From Burkholderiales bacterium (GTDB lineage Bacteria; Pseudomonadota; Gammaproteobacteria; Burkholderiales; SG8-41), in assembly GCA_019749945.1 (NCBI GenBank), contig JAIEPF010000016.1, forward strand, positions 77,596-141,595: DNA of 64,000 nucleotides, written 5' to 3'. Under the pieces are notes generated by a model that was not told where the DNA came from, did not search any database, and was given only the letters and a program-made list of their open reading frames with translations. Both the position numbers and the translations under genes were made by a program. Shown piece after piece: positions 55,794-64,000 of this stretch (its first letter is position 1; each line of letters opens with the position of its first letter).

Positions 55794-57287
55794 TCAGCGT
55801 TTGTCCGCCCGGTTGATCAGGAATTGCGTCAGCAGCGGCACCGGGCGGCCGGTAGAGCCTTTTTCGCGTCCGGATTTCCACGCGGTGCCGGCGACGTCGA
55901 GATGCGCCCAGTGATATTTTTTGGTGAAGCGGGAGAGGAAACAGGCCGCGGTCACGGCACCGGCGGGGCGGCCGCCGATGTTGGCGAAATCGGCGAAGTT
56001 GCTGCGCAGCTGTTCCTGGTATTCATCGTGCAGCGGCAGGTGCCAGGCGCCGTCGCCGGCGATTTCACCCGCGGCCAGCACTTCGCGCGCCAGCGGATCG
56101 TTGTTGGCAAACAGCCCGCTCACCACGTGGCCGAGCGCGATGACGCAGGCGCCGGTGAGTGTGGCGATGTCGATGACCGCTGCCGGCTGGTAACGCTCGG
56201 CGTAGGTCAGTGCATCGCACAGGATCAGGCGGCCTTCGGCGTCGGTGTTGAGGATTTCCACGGTCTGGCCCGACATGCTGGTGACGATGTCGCCGGGCTT
56301 GGTGGCGCGCCCGCCGGGCATGTTTTCGGTGGCGGGAATGATGCCGACCATGTTCACCGGCAGTTTCATCTCGGCGATGGCCTTGATGGTGCCCAGCACG
56401 CTGCCGGCGCCGCTCATGTCGAACTTCATTTCGTCCATTTCCGGCGCCGGCTTGATCGAAATGCCACCGGTGTCGAAAGTGACGCCCTTGCCGACCAGCA
56501 CCACCGGTTTTTGCGACTTCGGCCCGTTGCTGTATTCGATGACGATCAGTTTCGGCGGCTCGCTGCTGCCGGCCGCCACCGACAACAGCGTGTTCATGCC
56601 GAGTTTTTTCATGTCGGCGCGTTCGAGCACCTGGATTTTCAGGCGGTAGTGTTTGGCGAGTTTGCGCGCTGCGTCGGCGAGGTAGCTTGGCGTGCAGACA
56701 TTGCCCGGCAGGTTGCCGAGGTCGCGGGCGAGGTTCACGCCATGGGCGAGGGCGAGTCCGCGACTGAGGCCGCGTGCGGCGCGTTTGACGTCGCCCTGGG
56801 CCTTTACCGATATCACGGCCTTGCTCAATGCCGGTGCGGCTTTTTCCGGCTTGCTTTTCATCTGTTCGAAACGGTAGATCGCGGTGCGGGCTGCGCAGGC
56901 GGCGTGCATCACCTTCCATTCGACGTCGCGCCGGCTGACGCTGAGCTCGGCAAAATGCAGTTCGACATCAGCCGTTCCGGTATTGGCGAGGGCATTGATG
57001 GCTGCGCTGACGCTGCGGCGGAACTGTTTATCCCCGAATTCGGCTTGCGGGCCCAGCCCGACCAGCAGTACGCGCGCGCTGGCGATGCCGGGTACGTCGT
57101 GCAGCAGCAGCGTGGTGCCGATGAGGCCTTCCATGTCGCCGCGTTGCAGCAGCCGCTTCAGGTAACCTTTGGTGCTGCGATCGAGCGCCGTGGCGGCGCC
57201 GCTGAGTGTTCTGCCGGCATACACGCCGACCACGGTGCAGCCGCTGGCGTTGCGGCCCGGTACAAGGGGTTTTATGCTAAATTCCAC
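55794..57287 (-). CDS. pepA: Leucyl aminopeptidase (M17)
   Basis: The 497-residue protein has the M17 signature [20 protein letters not shown] and the metal/active-site segment [16 protein letters not shown]. The C-terminal catalytic domain is about 165-490. It is a cytoplasmic hexameric dimetal peptidase releasing N-terminal Leu and others; in some bacteria it also binds DNA. It is divergent from lptF. Confidence 0.95.
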   Translation of the reverse strand: MEFSIKPLVPGRNASGCTVVGVYAGRTLSGAATALDRSTKGYLKRLLQRGDMEGLIGTTLLLHDVPGIASARVLLVGLGPQAEFGDKQFRRSVSAAINALANTGTADVELHFAELSVSRRDVEWKVMHAACAARTAIYRFEQMKSKPEKAAPALSKAVISVKAQGDVKRAARGLSRGLALAHGVNLARDLGNLPGNVCTPSYLADAARKLAKHYRLKIQVLERADMKKLGMNTLLSVAAGSSEPPKLIVIEYSNGPKSQKPVVLVGKGVTFDTGGISIKPAPEMDEMKFDMSGAGSVLGTIKAIAEMKLPVNMVGIIPATENMPGGRATKPGDIVTSMSGQTVEILNTDAEGRLILCDALTYAERYQPAAVIDIATLTGACVIALGHVVSGLFANNDPLAREVLAAGEIAGDGAWHLPLHDEYQEQLRSNFADFANIGGRPAGAVTAACFLSRFTKKYHWAHLDVAGTAWKSGREKGSTGRPVPLLTQFLINRADKR

Positions 57288-57473
57288 GCGTCAACTCCTG
57301 TGCGTATTACGAGCTTGTCAAGAACATGTTGGCGGTCAGTGTCGCGCGGCATTTTGTGCGGAGCCGGCCATCGTGACCATCGCTGACTTTTGGCGGCATG
57401 CAAGGCAACACACCGGTATCCAAAGTCGTTCATTGATTATCTGCGCGTTCTTTTCAAAAAGCAAAATGCCGGC

Positions 57474-58553
57474 ATGATTTTCCGGGCTGCATTGCTGCGC
57501 GAACTTGCGACCTCGGCGGTGGCGATATTCCTGGTGCTGCTCGGCATTTCCATTACCACCCAGCTGGTGCGCCTGCTCGGCCAGGCAGCCAGCGGATTGA
57601 TCACGTCCACGGGTGTCGTTGCATTGCTCGGGTTTACGCTGGTCGGCTACCTGCCGATCCTGCTGTCGGTGACCCTGTTCATCGCTGTGCTGATGACGCT
57701 GACCCGCAGTTACCGGGATTCGGAAATGGTGGTGTGGTTTTCCTGCGGTCTGGGGCTGACCCGCTGGATCCGCCCGGTGCTGACGTTTTCCCTGCCGCTG
57801 GTGCTGACGATTGCGCTGCTGTCGCTGCTGCTGTCGCCCTGGGCCGTGCAGAAGGCGGAGGATTTCCGCCGGCAGATGGACAGCCGGGACGAAGTGGCGC
57901 AGGTGACCCCTGGTGTATTTCACGAGTCACGCCGGGCCGACCGGGTCTACCTGGTCGAGGAGGTTGCCGGCAAGGCGAACCTGGTGGCCAATGTGTTTGT
58001 CAGTTCGACACAGAACGGCAAGCTGGGCGTGATGGTTGCGCAAAGCGGTTTCCAGGAAACCGCTGCCAACGGCGACCGTTTCCTGGTGCTGCTCAACGGC
58101 CGGCGCTACGAGGGAGAGCCGGGCTCCCCCGAATACAAGATTTTCGAGTTCGGACGTTATGCGATGCGCATCGAGACCGCGGAATCCGCGTTGCGCGCAC
58201 CCACCACCAAGACCATGTCGACCCTGGAGCTGATAAGTGATCCCCAGCCGCGCAACCTCGGCGAGCTGTCCTGGCGTGTGGGCCTGCCGGCGAGCGCGCT
58301 GATTTTATGCCTGCTCGCCATTCCGCTGTCGTTCGTGAATCCCGGGGCGGGCCGTTCAATGAACATCGTGCTGGCAATCCTGGTGTACATGATTTACAGC
58401 AACCTGCTGTCGATCATGCAGGCATCGATCGCGCAGTCCCGGATTGATTTCCTTGCCGGCATGTGGGGTGTGCATGTCGCCATGGTGCTGCTGCTGCTGG
58501 GGATGTTCTACCAGAGGTTGTCGGTGTTTTCGGTCTGGCGGTTGCTGCGGTGA
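57474..58553 (+). CDS. lptF: LPS export ABC transporter permease LptF
   Basis: The 359-residue protein has the LptF/G layout: two TM helices at the start (about 10-35 and 50-80), one near 100-120, a periplasmic beta-jellyroll (about 125-260) and three C-terminal TM helices. It starts MIFRAALLRELATSAVAIFL. With LptG and LptB it extracts LPS from the inner membrane. It overlaps lptG by 4 bp (GTGA). Confidence 0.93.
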   Translation: MIFRAALLRELATSAVAIFLVLLGISITTQLVRLLGQAASGLITSTGVVALLGFTLVGYLPILLSVTLFIAVLMTLTRSYRDSEMVVWFSCGLGLTRWIRPVLTFSLPLVLTIALLSLLLSPWAVQKAEDFRRQMDSRDEVAQVTPGVFHESRRADRVYLVEEVAGKANLVANVFVSSTQNGKLGVMVAQSGFQETAANGDRFLVLLNGRRYEGEPGSPEYKIFEFGRYAMRIETAESALRAPTTKTMSTLELISDPQPRNLGELSWRVGLPASALILCLLAIPLSFVNPGAGRSMNIVLAILVYMIYSNLLSIMQASIAQSRIDFLAGMWGVHVAMVLLLLGMFYQRLSVFSVWRLLR

Positions 58554-59623
58554 GGACGCTGCGCAGCTATGTGGCGCGGGAAGTCGTGATGGCGACGCTG
58601 CTGGTGTTTGTCGCGCTGCTGCTGCTGTTCGCGTTTTTTGATCTGGTGGAACAGATGAAGGATCTCGGGCGCGGCGGCTACCAGCTGCGCCACATCGTGT
58701 TGCACGTGCTGTTGTCCGCGCCGAACCATGTCTATGAGCTGTTTCCGATTGCCGCGTTGATCGGCACGCTGTTTGCGCTGGCGCAGCTGGTCGCCAGTTC
58801 TGAATACACGGTGATGCGTGCCTCGGGCGTGTCCCTGGCGCGCATGGTGGGGGCTCTTGCCACGGTGGGCGCGGCGTTCGGCGTGCTGACATTTATAGTC
58901 GGCGAATTTGTTGCGCCCCCCGCGGAGCAGTACGCGCAGCGGCTGCGTTCGCAGGCGATTTCCGGCATTGTGGCGCAGGAATTCCGCTCCGGTTTGTGGA
59001 TCAAGGACGGCACCGCGTTTGTGAATGTTCTGGAGGTCACGCCCTCCGGCGGGCTCAAGGGGGTGCGAATTTACGATTTTGATGCCGACTACCGCCTGCG
59101 CAATCTCCGGTTTGCGGCAAGTGCGGAGTACAAAGGCGCCAATCGCTGGGAGTTGATGGATGTCGCACAAACCACTTTTGAAGGGCTGAAAACGCGGGTG
59201 AGCAAAATTGAGAGCATGGGCTGGCAGTCGGTGCTGGAGCCGGCACTGCTCACCGTGTTGCTGGTCAAGCCCGAAAAAATGTCGGCGTGGAGCCTGTACT
59301 CGTATTCTCAGCATCTCAAGGAAAACCGGCAGAAAGCGCTGCGTTACGAGATCGCCCTTTGGATCAAGTTGCTCTATCCGGTGGCGGTGCTGGTGATGAT
59401 GGTGCTGGCGCTGCCGTTTGCCTATTTCCAGAACCGTCAGGGCGGCGTCGGCGCCAAGCTGTTTGCCGGCATCATGCTGGGACTGGCATTTCATTTCCTC
59501 AATCGCCTGTTCGGGCACCTGGGCCTGCTTTATGACTGGCCGCCGTTCACCAGCGCGGTGGTGCCGACGCTGCTGTTTCTCAGCATCGCGCTGGGCATGA
59601 TGTGGTGGCAGGAGCGGCGCTGA
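58550..59623 (+). CDS. lptG: LPS export ABC transporter permease LptG
   Basis: The 357-residue protein (family about 360) begins at GTG overlapping the lptF stop. It has six TM segments around a periplasmic domain (about 125-265), with LRSYVAREVVMATLLVFVAL at the start. It is the partner of LptF in the LptB2FG transporter, and the standard lptF-lptG pair confirms the assignment. Confidence 0.93.
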   Translation: MRTLRSYVAREVVMATLLVFVALLLLFAFFDLVEQMKDLGRGGYQLRHIVLHVLLSAPNHVYELFPIAALIGTLFALAQLVASSEYTVMRASGVSLARMVGALATVGAAFGVLTFIVGEFVAPPAEQYAQRLRSQAISGIVAQEFRSGLWIKDGTAFVNVLEVTPSGGLKGVRIYDFDADYRLRNLRFAASAEYKGANRWELMDVAQTTFEGLKTRVSKIESMGWQSVLEPALLTVLLVKPEKMSAWSLYSYSQHLKENRQKALRYEIALWIKLLYPVAVLVMMVLALPFAYFQNRQGGVGAKLFAGIMLGLAFHFLNRLFGHLGLLYDWPPFTSAVVPTLLFLSIALGMMWWQERR

Positions 59624-59632
59624 GCTTGCGCA

Positions 59633-60052
59633 CTATGCGCAGCTGACCAGCCGGGTTCCGGCCAGCCGGTCGTGCAGAAACTGGCGGTCACGGTCAATGA
59701 GCGCCCAGATGACCGATATGCCGAGCAGCAGATAACCTGCGGTCGCGAGGAGGGCGCGCAGCAAGGCCCTGGGCACGGCGACGCGCATGCCGTCCACGGT
59801 TTCGAGGCGCATGCGCCAGGTTTTCATCGGCAGCGTCTGGCCGCGGTAATGCCATTGCCAGGCAAAATAAGCAGTACATGCGGTGATGGCGATAACCCGG
59901 GTGAACAGCCGCGTGTACGCCGGATTGGTGATTTGCGCCAGTGCTGCAGCCATGCCGCCGGCCAGCAGTGCGACGGCAATCAGCAGCAAAATCTCGTAGA
60001 CGAGGCTGAGCAGGCGCCTGCCGATGCCCGGCGTCTTGGCATGTCCTGTCAC
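59633..60052 (-). CDS. RDD-family membrane protein
   Basis: The 139-residue protein has three TM helices (about 13-35, 50-65, 100-120) and the RDD-family block TLPMKTWRMRLETVDG. Function is unknown; some RDD proteins are Na+/H+ antiporters. It is the last gene of a four-gene operon, overlapping DUF3106 by 4 bp. Confidence 0.82.
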   Translation of the reverse strand: MTGHAKTPGIGRRLLSLVYEILLLIAVALLAGGMAAALAQITNPAYTRLFTRVIAITACTAYFAWQWHYRGQTLPMKTWRMRLETVDGMRVAVPRALLRALLATAGYLLLGISVIWALIDRDRQFLHDRLAGTRLVSCA

Positions 60053-60528
60053 TGACGCTGGGCTGAAGGTGCCGGAGCAGGGCCGGCGCCCGGTGTGATC
60101 AGATCGCTGACCGGCGGATCAAACTGGGTTTCGGGTTGGGCCAGCGAATTCTTGTAATCGCGGTATTGTTTGGCCATTTCGCGGCGCTGTTCCGGGGTCA
60201 GTTTTTTCAGTTCCTTGTAACGATCCCGTGCCGCCTGGCGTTGCGCGGGTGTCAGCGCCGCCCAGTCTTTCATCCGTTTCTGCAGCCGTTGCTGTTCGGC
60301 AGGCTTCATTTTCGGATAACGGTTGGCGATGTCCACCCATTTTTTGCGCCTTGCCGAATCCATTTCGGACCACTCTGCGGCGAGGGGGGCGAGCACCTGT
60401 TGCTGGGCCGGCGCGAGTTCCGACCAGGCCGGCCGTGCGGGTTTAGTGCTCTGTTTTGCGGGCTGTGCGGCGACGGCGGGAAGCGCAAGGCATAGCCAGA
60501 GGGTCAGCGCGATTGCCGTTTTAGCCAT
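60049..60528 (-). CDS. DUF3106-domain protein
   Basis: The 159-residue exported protein has a signal peptide (about 1-20, LALPAVAAQ) and a highly charged helical repeat in which LTPAQRQ/MKPAEQQRLQ-type units recur. It resembles heat-shock-like periplasmic repeat proteins. It overlaps the DUF3619 gene by 25 bp. Function is unknown; together with the sigma factor it may be an envelope-stress unit (inference). Confidence 0.8.
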   Translation of the reverse strand: MAKTAIALTLWLCLALPAVAAQPAKQSTKPARPAWSELAPAQQQVLAPLAAEWSEMDSARRKKWVDIANRYPKMKPAEQQRLQKRMKDWAALTPAQRQAARDRYKELKKLTPEQRREMAKQYRDYKNSLAQPETQFDPPVSDLITPGAGPAPAPSAQRQ

Positions 60529-60890
60529 GAATCGAAGCCTTTGTCGAGGTAGGCATCGATCGGCAGATCGTCTGTCAGCAAGCGGACATCAAGATCGGCC
60601 AATTCATTGTTTTGCCAGTTGCCGGACTGCCAGTAAGCGATGCCGGTCAGGCCGATGATCAGCAAGGCGATGGGCAGTGCGTAGCGCAAGCCTGCTGCCG
60701 GCCGTTCACCATTTCGCGAAGTCCACGAACCCGCCCAGGCGAGTTTCCAGCCCGGCGCTACGTGATATTCCGCAAGTGCCTGTTCGCGTGCTGCGGCCAG
60801 TCGCGCCACGGTTTCGCCGCCCATGTCGCGGGTGCCGCGGTCGAGCACACGGGCGATTTTTTGCGCGGTCTCGTGTTCATGGGCATTCAT
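60504..60890 (-). CDS. DUF3619-domain protein (possible anti-sigma-like partner)
   Basis: The 128-residue protein has an N-terminal soluble helix pair (MNAHEHETAQKIARVLDRGT), one TM segment (about 70-88, ALPIALLIIGLTGIAYW) and a short periplasmic tail. Its ATG overlaps the sigma factor stop by 4 bp, the coupling typical of anti-sigma genes. It has no zinc-binding HxxxCxxC motif. Confidence 0.8.
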   Translation of the reverse strand: MNAHEHETAQKIARVLDRGTRDMGGETVARLAAAREQALAEYHVAPGWKLAWAGSWTSRNGERPAAGLRYALPIALLIIGLTGIAYWQSGNWQNNELADLDVRLLTDDLPIDAYLDKGFDSWLKRQSR

Positions 60891-61453
60891 AACTCAATTC
60901 CCTGTTTTTTGAGCAAAATTGCCAAAGCATGTGTTGCCCGGGAGCAATGCGTTTTTACGCTACCCTCGGAGCATCCCATGGCTTTAGCGGCTTCGGCGAC
61001 ATCCAGTTCCTCCCAGTAACGCAACATGAACGCCTGACGTTGACGCAACGGCAGGGTTGCCACAGCTTTTTCAATAAAATCAAGAACTTGTTTTTGCTCA
61101 AGCTGCTCCGCGGGGCGGTTGGCGGCTTTTGAGGTGTTGTCGACCTCCAAGGTTTCCAAGGGATCATAGTCTTCGTCGGCGTCGCTGCCAAACAGTGTGC
61201 TGAGCGGGGTGAGCCAGGCGGAGCGCACTTTCTGGCGGCGGAAGAAGTCGCGAATGGCATTCTGCAGGATACGCTGGAACAGCATCGGGAACTCGGTGAC
61301 GGGACGATCCGAGTATTTCTCCGAGAGCTTGAGCATGGCGTCCTGCACGATATCCAGCGCAAGATGTTCATCCCGTACGGAAAATACCGCCTGCTTGAAC
61401 GCCCTGCGCTCGACTCCAGCCAGGAAATCCGCGAGTTCCTTGTAAGTGGCCAG
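60887..61453 (-). CDS. RNA polymerase sigma factor (ECF type) with apparent CTG start
   Basis: The 188-residue protein has sigma region 2 (about 10-85, with RRQKVRSAW) and region 4 (about 125-180: LPLRQRQAFMLRYWEELDVAEAAKAMG, HTH). It is homologous to the short ECF-like sigma factors beside DUF3619 in betaproteobacteria, which begin MATYKEL. Here that position is CTG (LATYKEL, start 61453), preceded by AAAAAAAGGC. No ATG or GTG in frame lies between the predicted promoter (61525-61552) and this codon. Non-canonical initiation is therefore proposed. Confidence 0.85.
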   Translation of the reverse strand: MATYKELADFLAGVERRAFKQAVFSVRDEHLALDIVQDAMLKLSEKYSDRPVTEFPMLFQRILQNAIRDFFRRQKVRSAWLTPLSTLFGSDADEDYDPLETLEVDNTSKAANRPAEQLEQKQVLDFIEKAVATLPLRQRQAFMLRYWEELDVAEAAKAMGCSEGSVKTHCSRATHALAILLKKQGIEL

Positions 61454-61524
61454 CTGGTTGCCTTTTTTTATGTGCCGGTGCCGGTGGTGGCGCTGCGGGG
61501 CCCGGAAGTCCCTGAATCCGCGGC

Positions 61525-61552
61525 ATCTTAGCAAAACACCGAGTTGAGGCAA
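61525..61552 (-). promoter_or_regulatory. Promoter of the sigma/DUF3619/DUF3106/RDD operon
   Basis: On the minus strand TTGCCT (61552-61547), a 16-bp spacer and TAAGAT (61530-61525) preceded by TGC form an extended -10 promoter. The start would be near 61518, 65 nt before the CTG codon. Confidence 0.5.
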
Positions 61553-61610
61553 GCGTTGTTTACCATGCGCTGCAAACGCTTGTATCCTGCTGTTTACAGG
61601 GATATTTTGC

Positions 61611-61639
61611 TTGACCAGCAAGGTCCGGCGCGGTAATGT
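61611..61639 (+). promoter_or_regulatory. Promoter of the ilv operon
   Basis: TTGACC (61611-61616) and TAATGT (61634-61639) are separated by 17 bp. They lie about 60-90 bp before the ilvB start, divergent from the sigma operon promoter. No leader peptide attenuator is evident. Confidence 0.5.
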
Positions 61640-61702
61640 TTCAAGTTTCCTCCTCACCTTAAAACCCGCGTTGAGCGTTCCAACGTGAGCGGGTCCAAAA
61701 TC

Positions 61703-63400
61703 ATGCAATTGTCGGGTGCAGAGATCGTTGTGCGCTGTCTGCAGGAAGAAGGTATTGACCATATCTTCGGCTATCCGGGCGGCGCCGTGTTGTTCCTGTA
61801 TGACGAGTTGTTCAAACAGGACAAAGTAAAACATGTGCTGGTTCGCCATGAGCAGGCGGCGGTGCATGCGGCCGACGCATACGCGCGGTCAACCGACAAG
61901 GTCGGTGTCGCGCTGGTGACTTCCGGTCCCGGCGTGACCAATGCGATCACCGGCATTGCCACGGCGTACATGGATTCCATTCCGATGGTGATCCTGACCG
62001 GGCAGGTGCCTACGCACGCCATCGGCGAAGACGCCTTCCAGGAATGCGATACCGTCGGCATCACGCGGCCCTGCGTGAAGCACAATTTCCTGGTGAAGGA
62101 CATCAGGGATCTGGCGCTGACCATCAAGAAGGCGTTTTACATCGCCGCGACTGGCCGGCCGGGTCCGGTGGTTGTCGATATTCCCAAGGACATCACCGCG
62201 ATGAAGACTGACTTCGAGTATCCGAAGTCGATCGCGATGCGTTCGTACAACCCCGTGGTCAAGGGGCATGCCGGCCAGATCAAGAAGGCGGTGAAGCTGC
62301 TGCTCGAAGCCAAGCGTCCGATGATTTACACCGGTGGCGGCGTGATCCTTGGCGATGCTTCCGCGGAACTCGCGCAGCTGGTGAAGCTGATCGGTTTTCC
62401 GTGCACCAACACGCTGATGGGGCTGGGCGGATTCCCGGCCACCGACCGCCATTTCCTCGGCATGCTCGGCATGCATGGCACCTATGAAGCCAACATGGCC
62501 ATGCAGCATTGCGACGTGCTGCTCGCCGTCGGCGCGCGGTTCGATGACCGCGTGATCGGCAATCCCAAACATTTCTTCGAGCAGCCGCGCCAGATCATCC
62601 ATATCGACATCGACCCCGCTTCGATATCGAAGCGCGTGAAAGTCGACGTGCCGGTGGTGGGCAACGTGGGCGAAGTGCTGAAGGAGCTGATCCGCCAGAT
62701 CGAAGCGGCGCGCGGCGGCCCGGACAAGGAGGCGCTGAAAGCCTGGTGGACGCAGATCGAACAGTGGCGAGGGCGCGACTGTCTGAAGTACGACCGTTCG
62801 AGCGCGATCATCAAGCCGCAATTCGTGATCGAGAAACTGTATCAGGTGACCAAGGGCGATGCATTCATCACCTCGGATGTCGGCCAGCACCAGATGTGGG
62901 CGGCGCAATTCTACAAATTCGACAAGCCGCGGCGCTGGATCAATTCCGGCGGCCTGGGCACGATGGGTGTCGGCCTGCCGTACGCGATGGGCGTGCAGAT
63001 GGCGCATCCCCGGGCACAGGTGGCCTGTGTGACCGGCGAAGCCTCGATCCAGATGTGCATCCAGGAACTGTCAACCTGCAAACAATACCGCCTGCCGTTG
63101 AAGCTGGTGAATCTGAACAACCGCTACATGGGCATGGTGCGGCAGTGGCAGGAGTTTTTCCACGGCAACCGCTACTCCGAGTCGTACATGGACGCGTTGC
63201 CGGATTTCGTCAAGCTGGCCGAGTCCTATGGCCATGTCGGCATGCGTATCGACAAGCCGGCTGATGTCGAGCCGGCGCTGAAAGAGGCGTTTGCCCGCAA
63301 GAAGGATCTGGTATTCCTGGACTTCATCACCGACCAGACTGAAAACGTGTTCCCGATGGTGCCCGGCGGCAAGGGCCTCTCGGAAATGATCCTGGTCTGA
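61703..63400 (+). CDS. ilvB: Acetolactate synthase large subunit
   Basis: The 565-residue ThDP enzyme has Glu50 in VRHEQAAVHAADAYAR, the pattern GYPGGAVLFLYDELF and the C-terminal ThDP motif (GEASIQMCIQELSTCKQY ... NNRYMGMVRQW). It makes acetolactate/acetohydroxybutyrate for branched-chain amino acids. ATG 61703 is used; a GTG at 61685 would add six residues. It is followed by ilvH and ilvC. Confidence 0.94.
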   Translation: MQLSGAEIVVRCLQEEGIDHIFGYPGGAVLFLYDELFKQDKVKHVLVRHEQAAVHAADAYARSTDKVGVALVTSGPGVTNAITGIATAYMDSIPMVILTGQVPTHAIGEDAFQECDTVGITRPCVKHNFLVKDIRDLALTIKKAFYIAATGRPGPVVVDIPKDITAMKTDFEYPKSIAMRSYNPVVKGHAGQIKKAVKLLLEAKRPMIYTGGGVILGDASAELAQLVKLIGFPCTNTLMGLGGFPATDRHFLGMLGMHGTYEANMAMQHCDVLLAVGARFDDRVIGNPKHFFEQPRQIIHIDIDPASISKRVKVDVPVVGNVGEVLKELIRQIEAARGGPDKEALKAWWTQIEQWRGRDCLKYDRSSAIIKPQFVIEKLYQVTKGDAFITSDVGQHQMWAAQFYKFDKPRRWINSGGLGTMGVGLPYAMGVQMAHPRAQVACVTGEASIQMCIQELSTCKQYRLPLKLVNLNNRYMGMVRQWQEFFHGNRYSESYMDALPDFVKLAESYGHVGMRIDKPADVEPALKEAFARKKDLVFLDFITDQTENVFPMVPGGKGLSEMILV

Positions 63401-63404
63401 TGCC

Positions 63405-63896
63405 ATGAGACACATTATTTCGGTTTTGCTGGAAAACGAAGCGGGCGCGTTGTCCCGGGTCGCCGGGCTGTTTTCGGCGCGCGGCTACAATATCGAATCG
63501 CTGACCGTGGCGCCTACCGAGGACGCAACCCTGTCGCGGATGACCATCGTCACCTCCGGATCCGACGACGTCATCGAGCAGATCAACAAGCAGCTGAACA
63601 AGCTGATTGACGTGGTCAAGGTCGTGGATCTTTCCGAAGGTGACCATATCGAGCGCGAACTGATGCTGGTGAAGGTGCGCGCGGTGGGCAAGGATCGTGA
63701 AGAGATGAAGCGCATGGCGGATATTTTCCGCGGACGCATCATTGATGTCACCGACAAGGATTACACCATAGAGCTGACCGGACCGGGTTCGAAACTCGAC
63801 GCGTTCCTCAAGGCCATCGACCAGACCGCGATTCTTGAAACCGTGCGCACCGGCGCTTCCGGCATCGGCCGCGGTGACCGCGTTTTAAAGGTTTGA
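63405..63896 (+). CDS. ilvH: Acetolactate synthase small (regulatory) subunit
   Basis: The 163-residue protein has the N-terminal ACT domain (MRHIISVLLENEAGALSRVAG) that binds valine, and the C-terminal domain with IELTGPGSKLDAFLKAI. It activates and confers feedback control on the large subunit. It lies 4 bp after ilvB. Confidence 0.95.
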   Translation: MRHIISVLLENEAGALSRVAGLFSARGYNIESLTVAPTEDATLSRMTIVTSGSDDVIEQINKQLNKLIDVVKVVDLSEGDHIERELMLVKVRAVGKDREEMKRMADIFRGRIIDVTDKDYTIELTGPGSKLDAFLKAIDQTAILETVRTGASGIGRGDRVLKV

Positions 63897-63963
63897 GGGG
63901 GCGGGCAGGGTGTTTGCCCATGCCCGCGCATGATTACCGTTCACGTTTCAAACAGAGGAAGAC

Positions 63964-64000
63964 ATGAAGATTTTTTATGACAAAGACGCCGACCTTTCGC
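63964..64000 (+). CDS. ilvC: Ketol-acid reductoisomerase, 5' end only
   Basis: The window ends 12 codons into this gene. The start MKIFYDKDADLS is the conserved N-terminus of class I IlvC, preceded by AGAGGAAG. It follows ilvH by 67 bp, the common ilvB-ilvH-ilvC order. The rest lies outside the window. Confidence 0.85.
   Translation, partial: MKIFYDKDADLS

Overview
This window is a GC-rich bacterial chromosome segment, most likely from a betaproteobacterium. That placement rests on the sox set, the Bug-type TctC/TctA/TctB transporter, the pepA-holC-valS block divergent from lptF-lptG, the sigma/DUF3619/DUF3106/RDD operon beside ilvB-ilvH-ilvC, and a PilA/PglL-like pilin locus. Order or genus cannot be fixed from sequence reading alone. 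No rRNA, tRNA, CRISPR array, transposase or integrase was seen.

Region 1 (about 1-20300) is an oxalate/formate C1 island. In order it holds sucC-sucD, a two-subunit NAD-dependent formate dehydrogenase (NuoE-NuoF fusion plus molybdopterin alpha subunit), formate-tetrahydrofolate ligase, an ion-transporter-superfamily permease, a TerC protein, a UspA protein and a tripartite tricarboxylate transporter (tctC-tctB-tctA). Oxalyl-CoA decarboxylase (oxc), a Crp/Fnr-type regulator, formyl-CoA:oxalate CoA-transferase (frc) and a formyl-tetrahydrofolate hydrolase/formyltransferase-like protein complete it. The proposed flow is: oxalate enters (possibly through the TTT system), Frc makes oxalyl-CoA, Oxc makes formyl-CoA and CO2, and formate is oxidised by FDH or captured on folate by Fhs. 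A 14-bp palindrome, TTGAYYSCGGTCAA, occurs four times, only upstream of sucC, tctC, oxc and frc. At frc and oxc it is 41.5-42.5 bp from a predicted start site. The local regulator carries the ExxSR recognition helix that reads TTGA/TCAA half-sites, so a self-contained regulon is proposed.

Region 2 (20600-32370) is a signalling cluster: CHASE2-Ser/Thr kinase, PP2C phosphatase, double-FHA protein, CHASE2-adenylate cyclase, a class II-like cyclic-nucleotide phosphodiesterase overlapping the cyclase by one base, a GAF-GspE/PilB-type ATPase, and a GAF-HD-GYP protein. A second kinase at 47589 is fused to a cyclic-nucleotide-binding domain.

Region 3 (32500-42925) is a type IV pilin and putative pilin-glycosylation locus: two tandem TPR-glycosyltransferase paralogues, pilA with an elaborate upstream region (phased TGTCA elements, a perfect CRP-type site, a sigma-54 promoter), a third TPR-glycosyltransferase, a PglL/Wzy-like ligase and a TPR-GT41 O-GlcNAc-transferase-like protein.

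Region 4 (43000-64000) is more conventional: soxYZAX, moaC, a BepA-like M48 protease, the kinase-cNMP protein, tusA, a FecR protein, DUF4126, an MFS exporter, valS (with an unusual in-frame N-terminal extension), holC, pepA, lptF-lptG, the RDD/DUF3106/DUF3619/sigma operon, then ilvB-ilvH and the first codons of ilvC.
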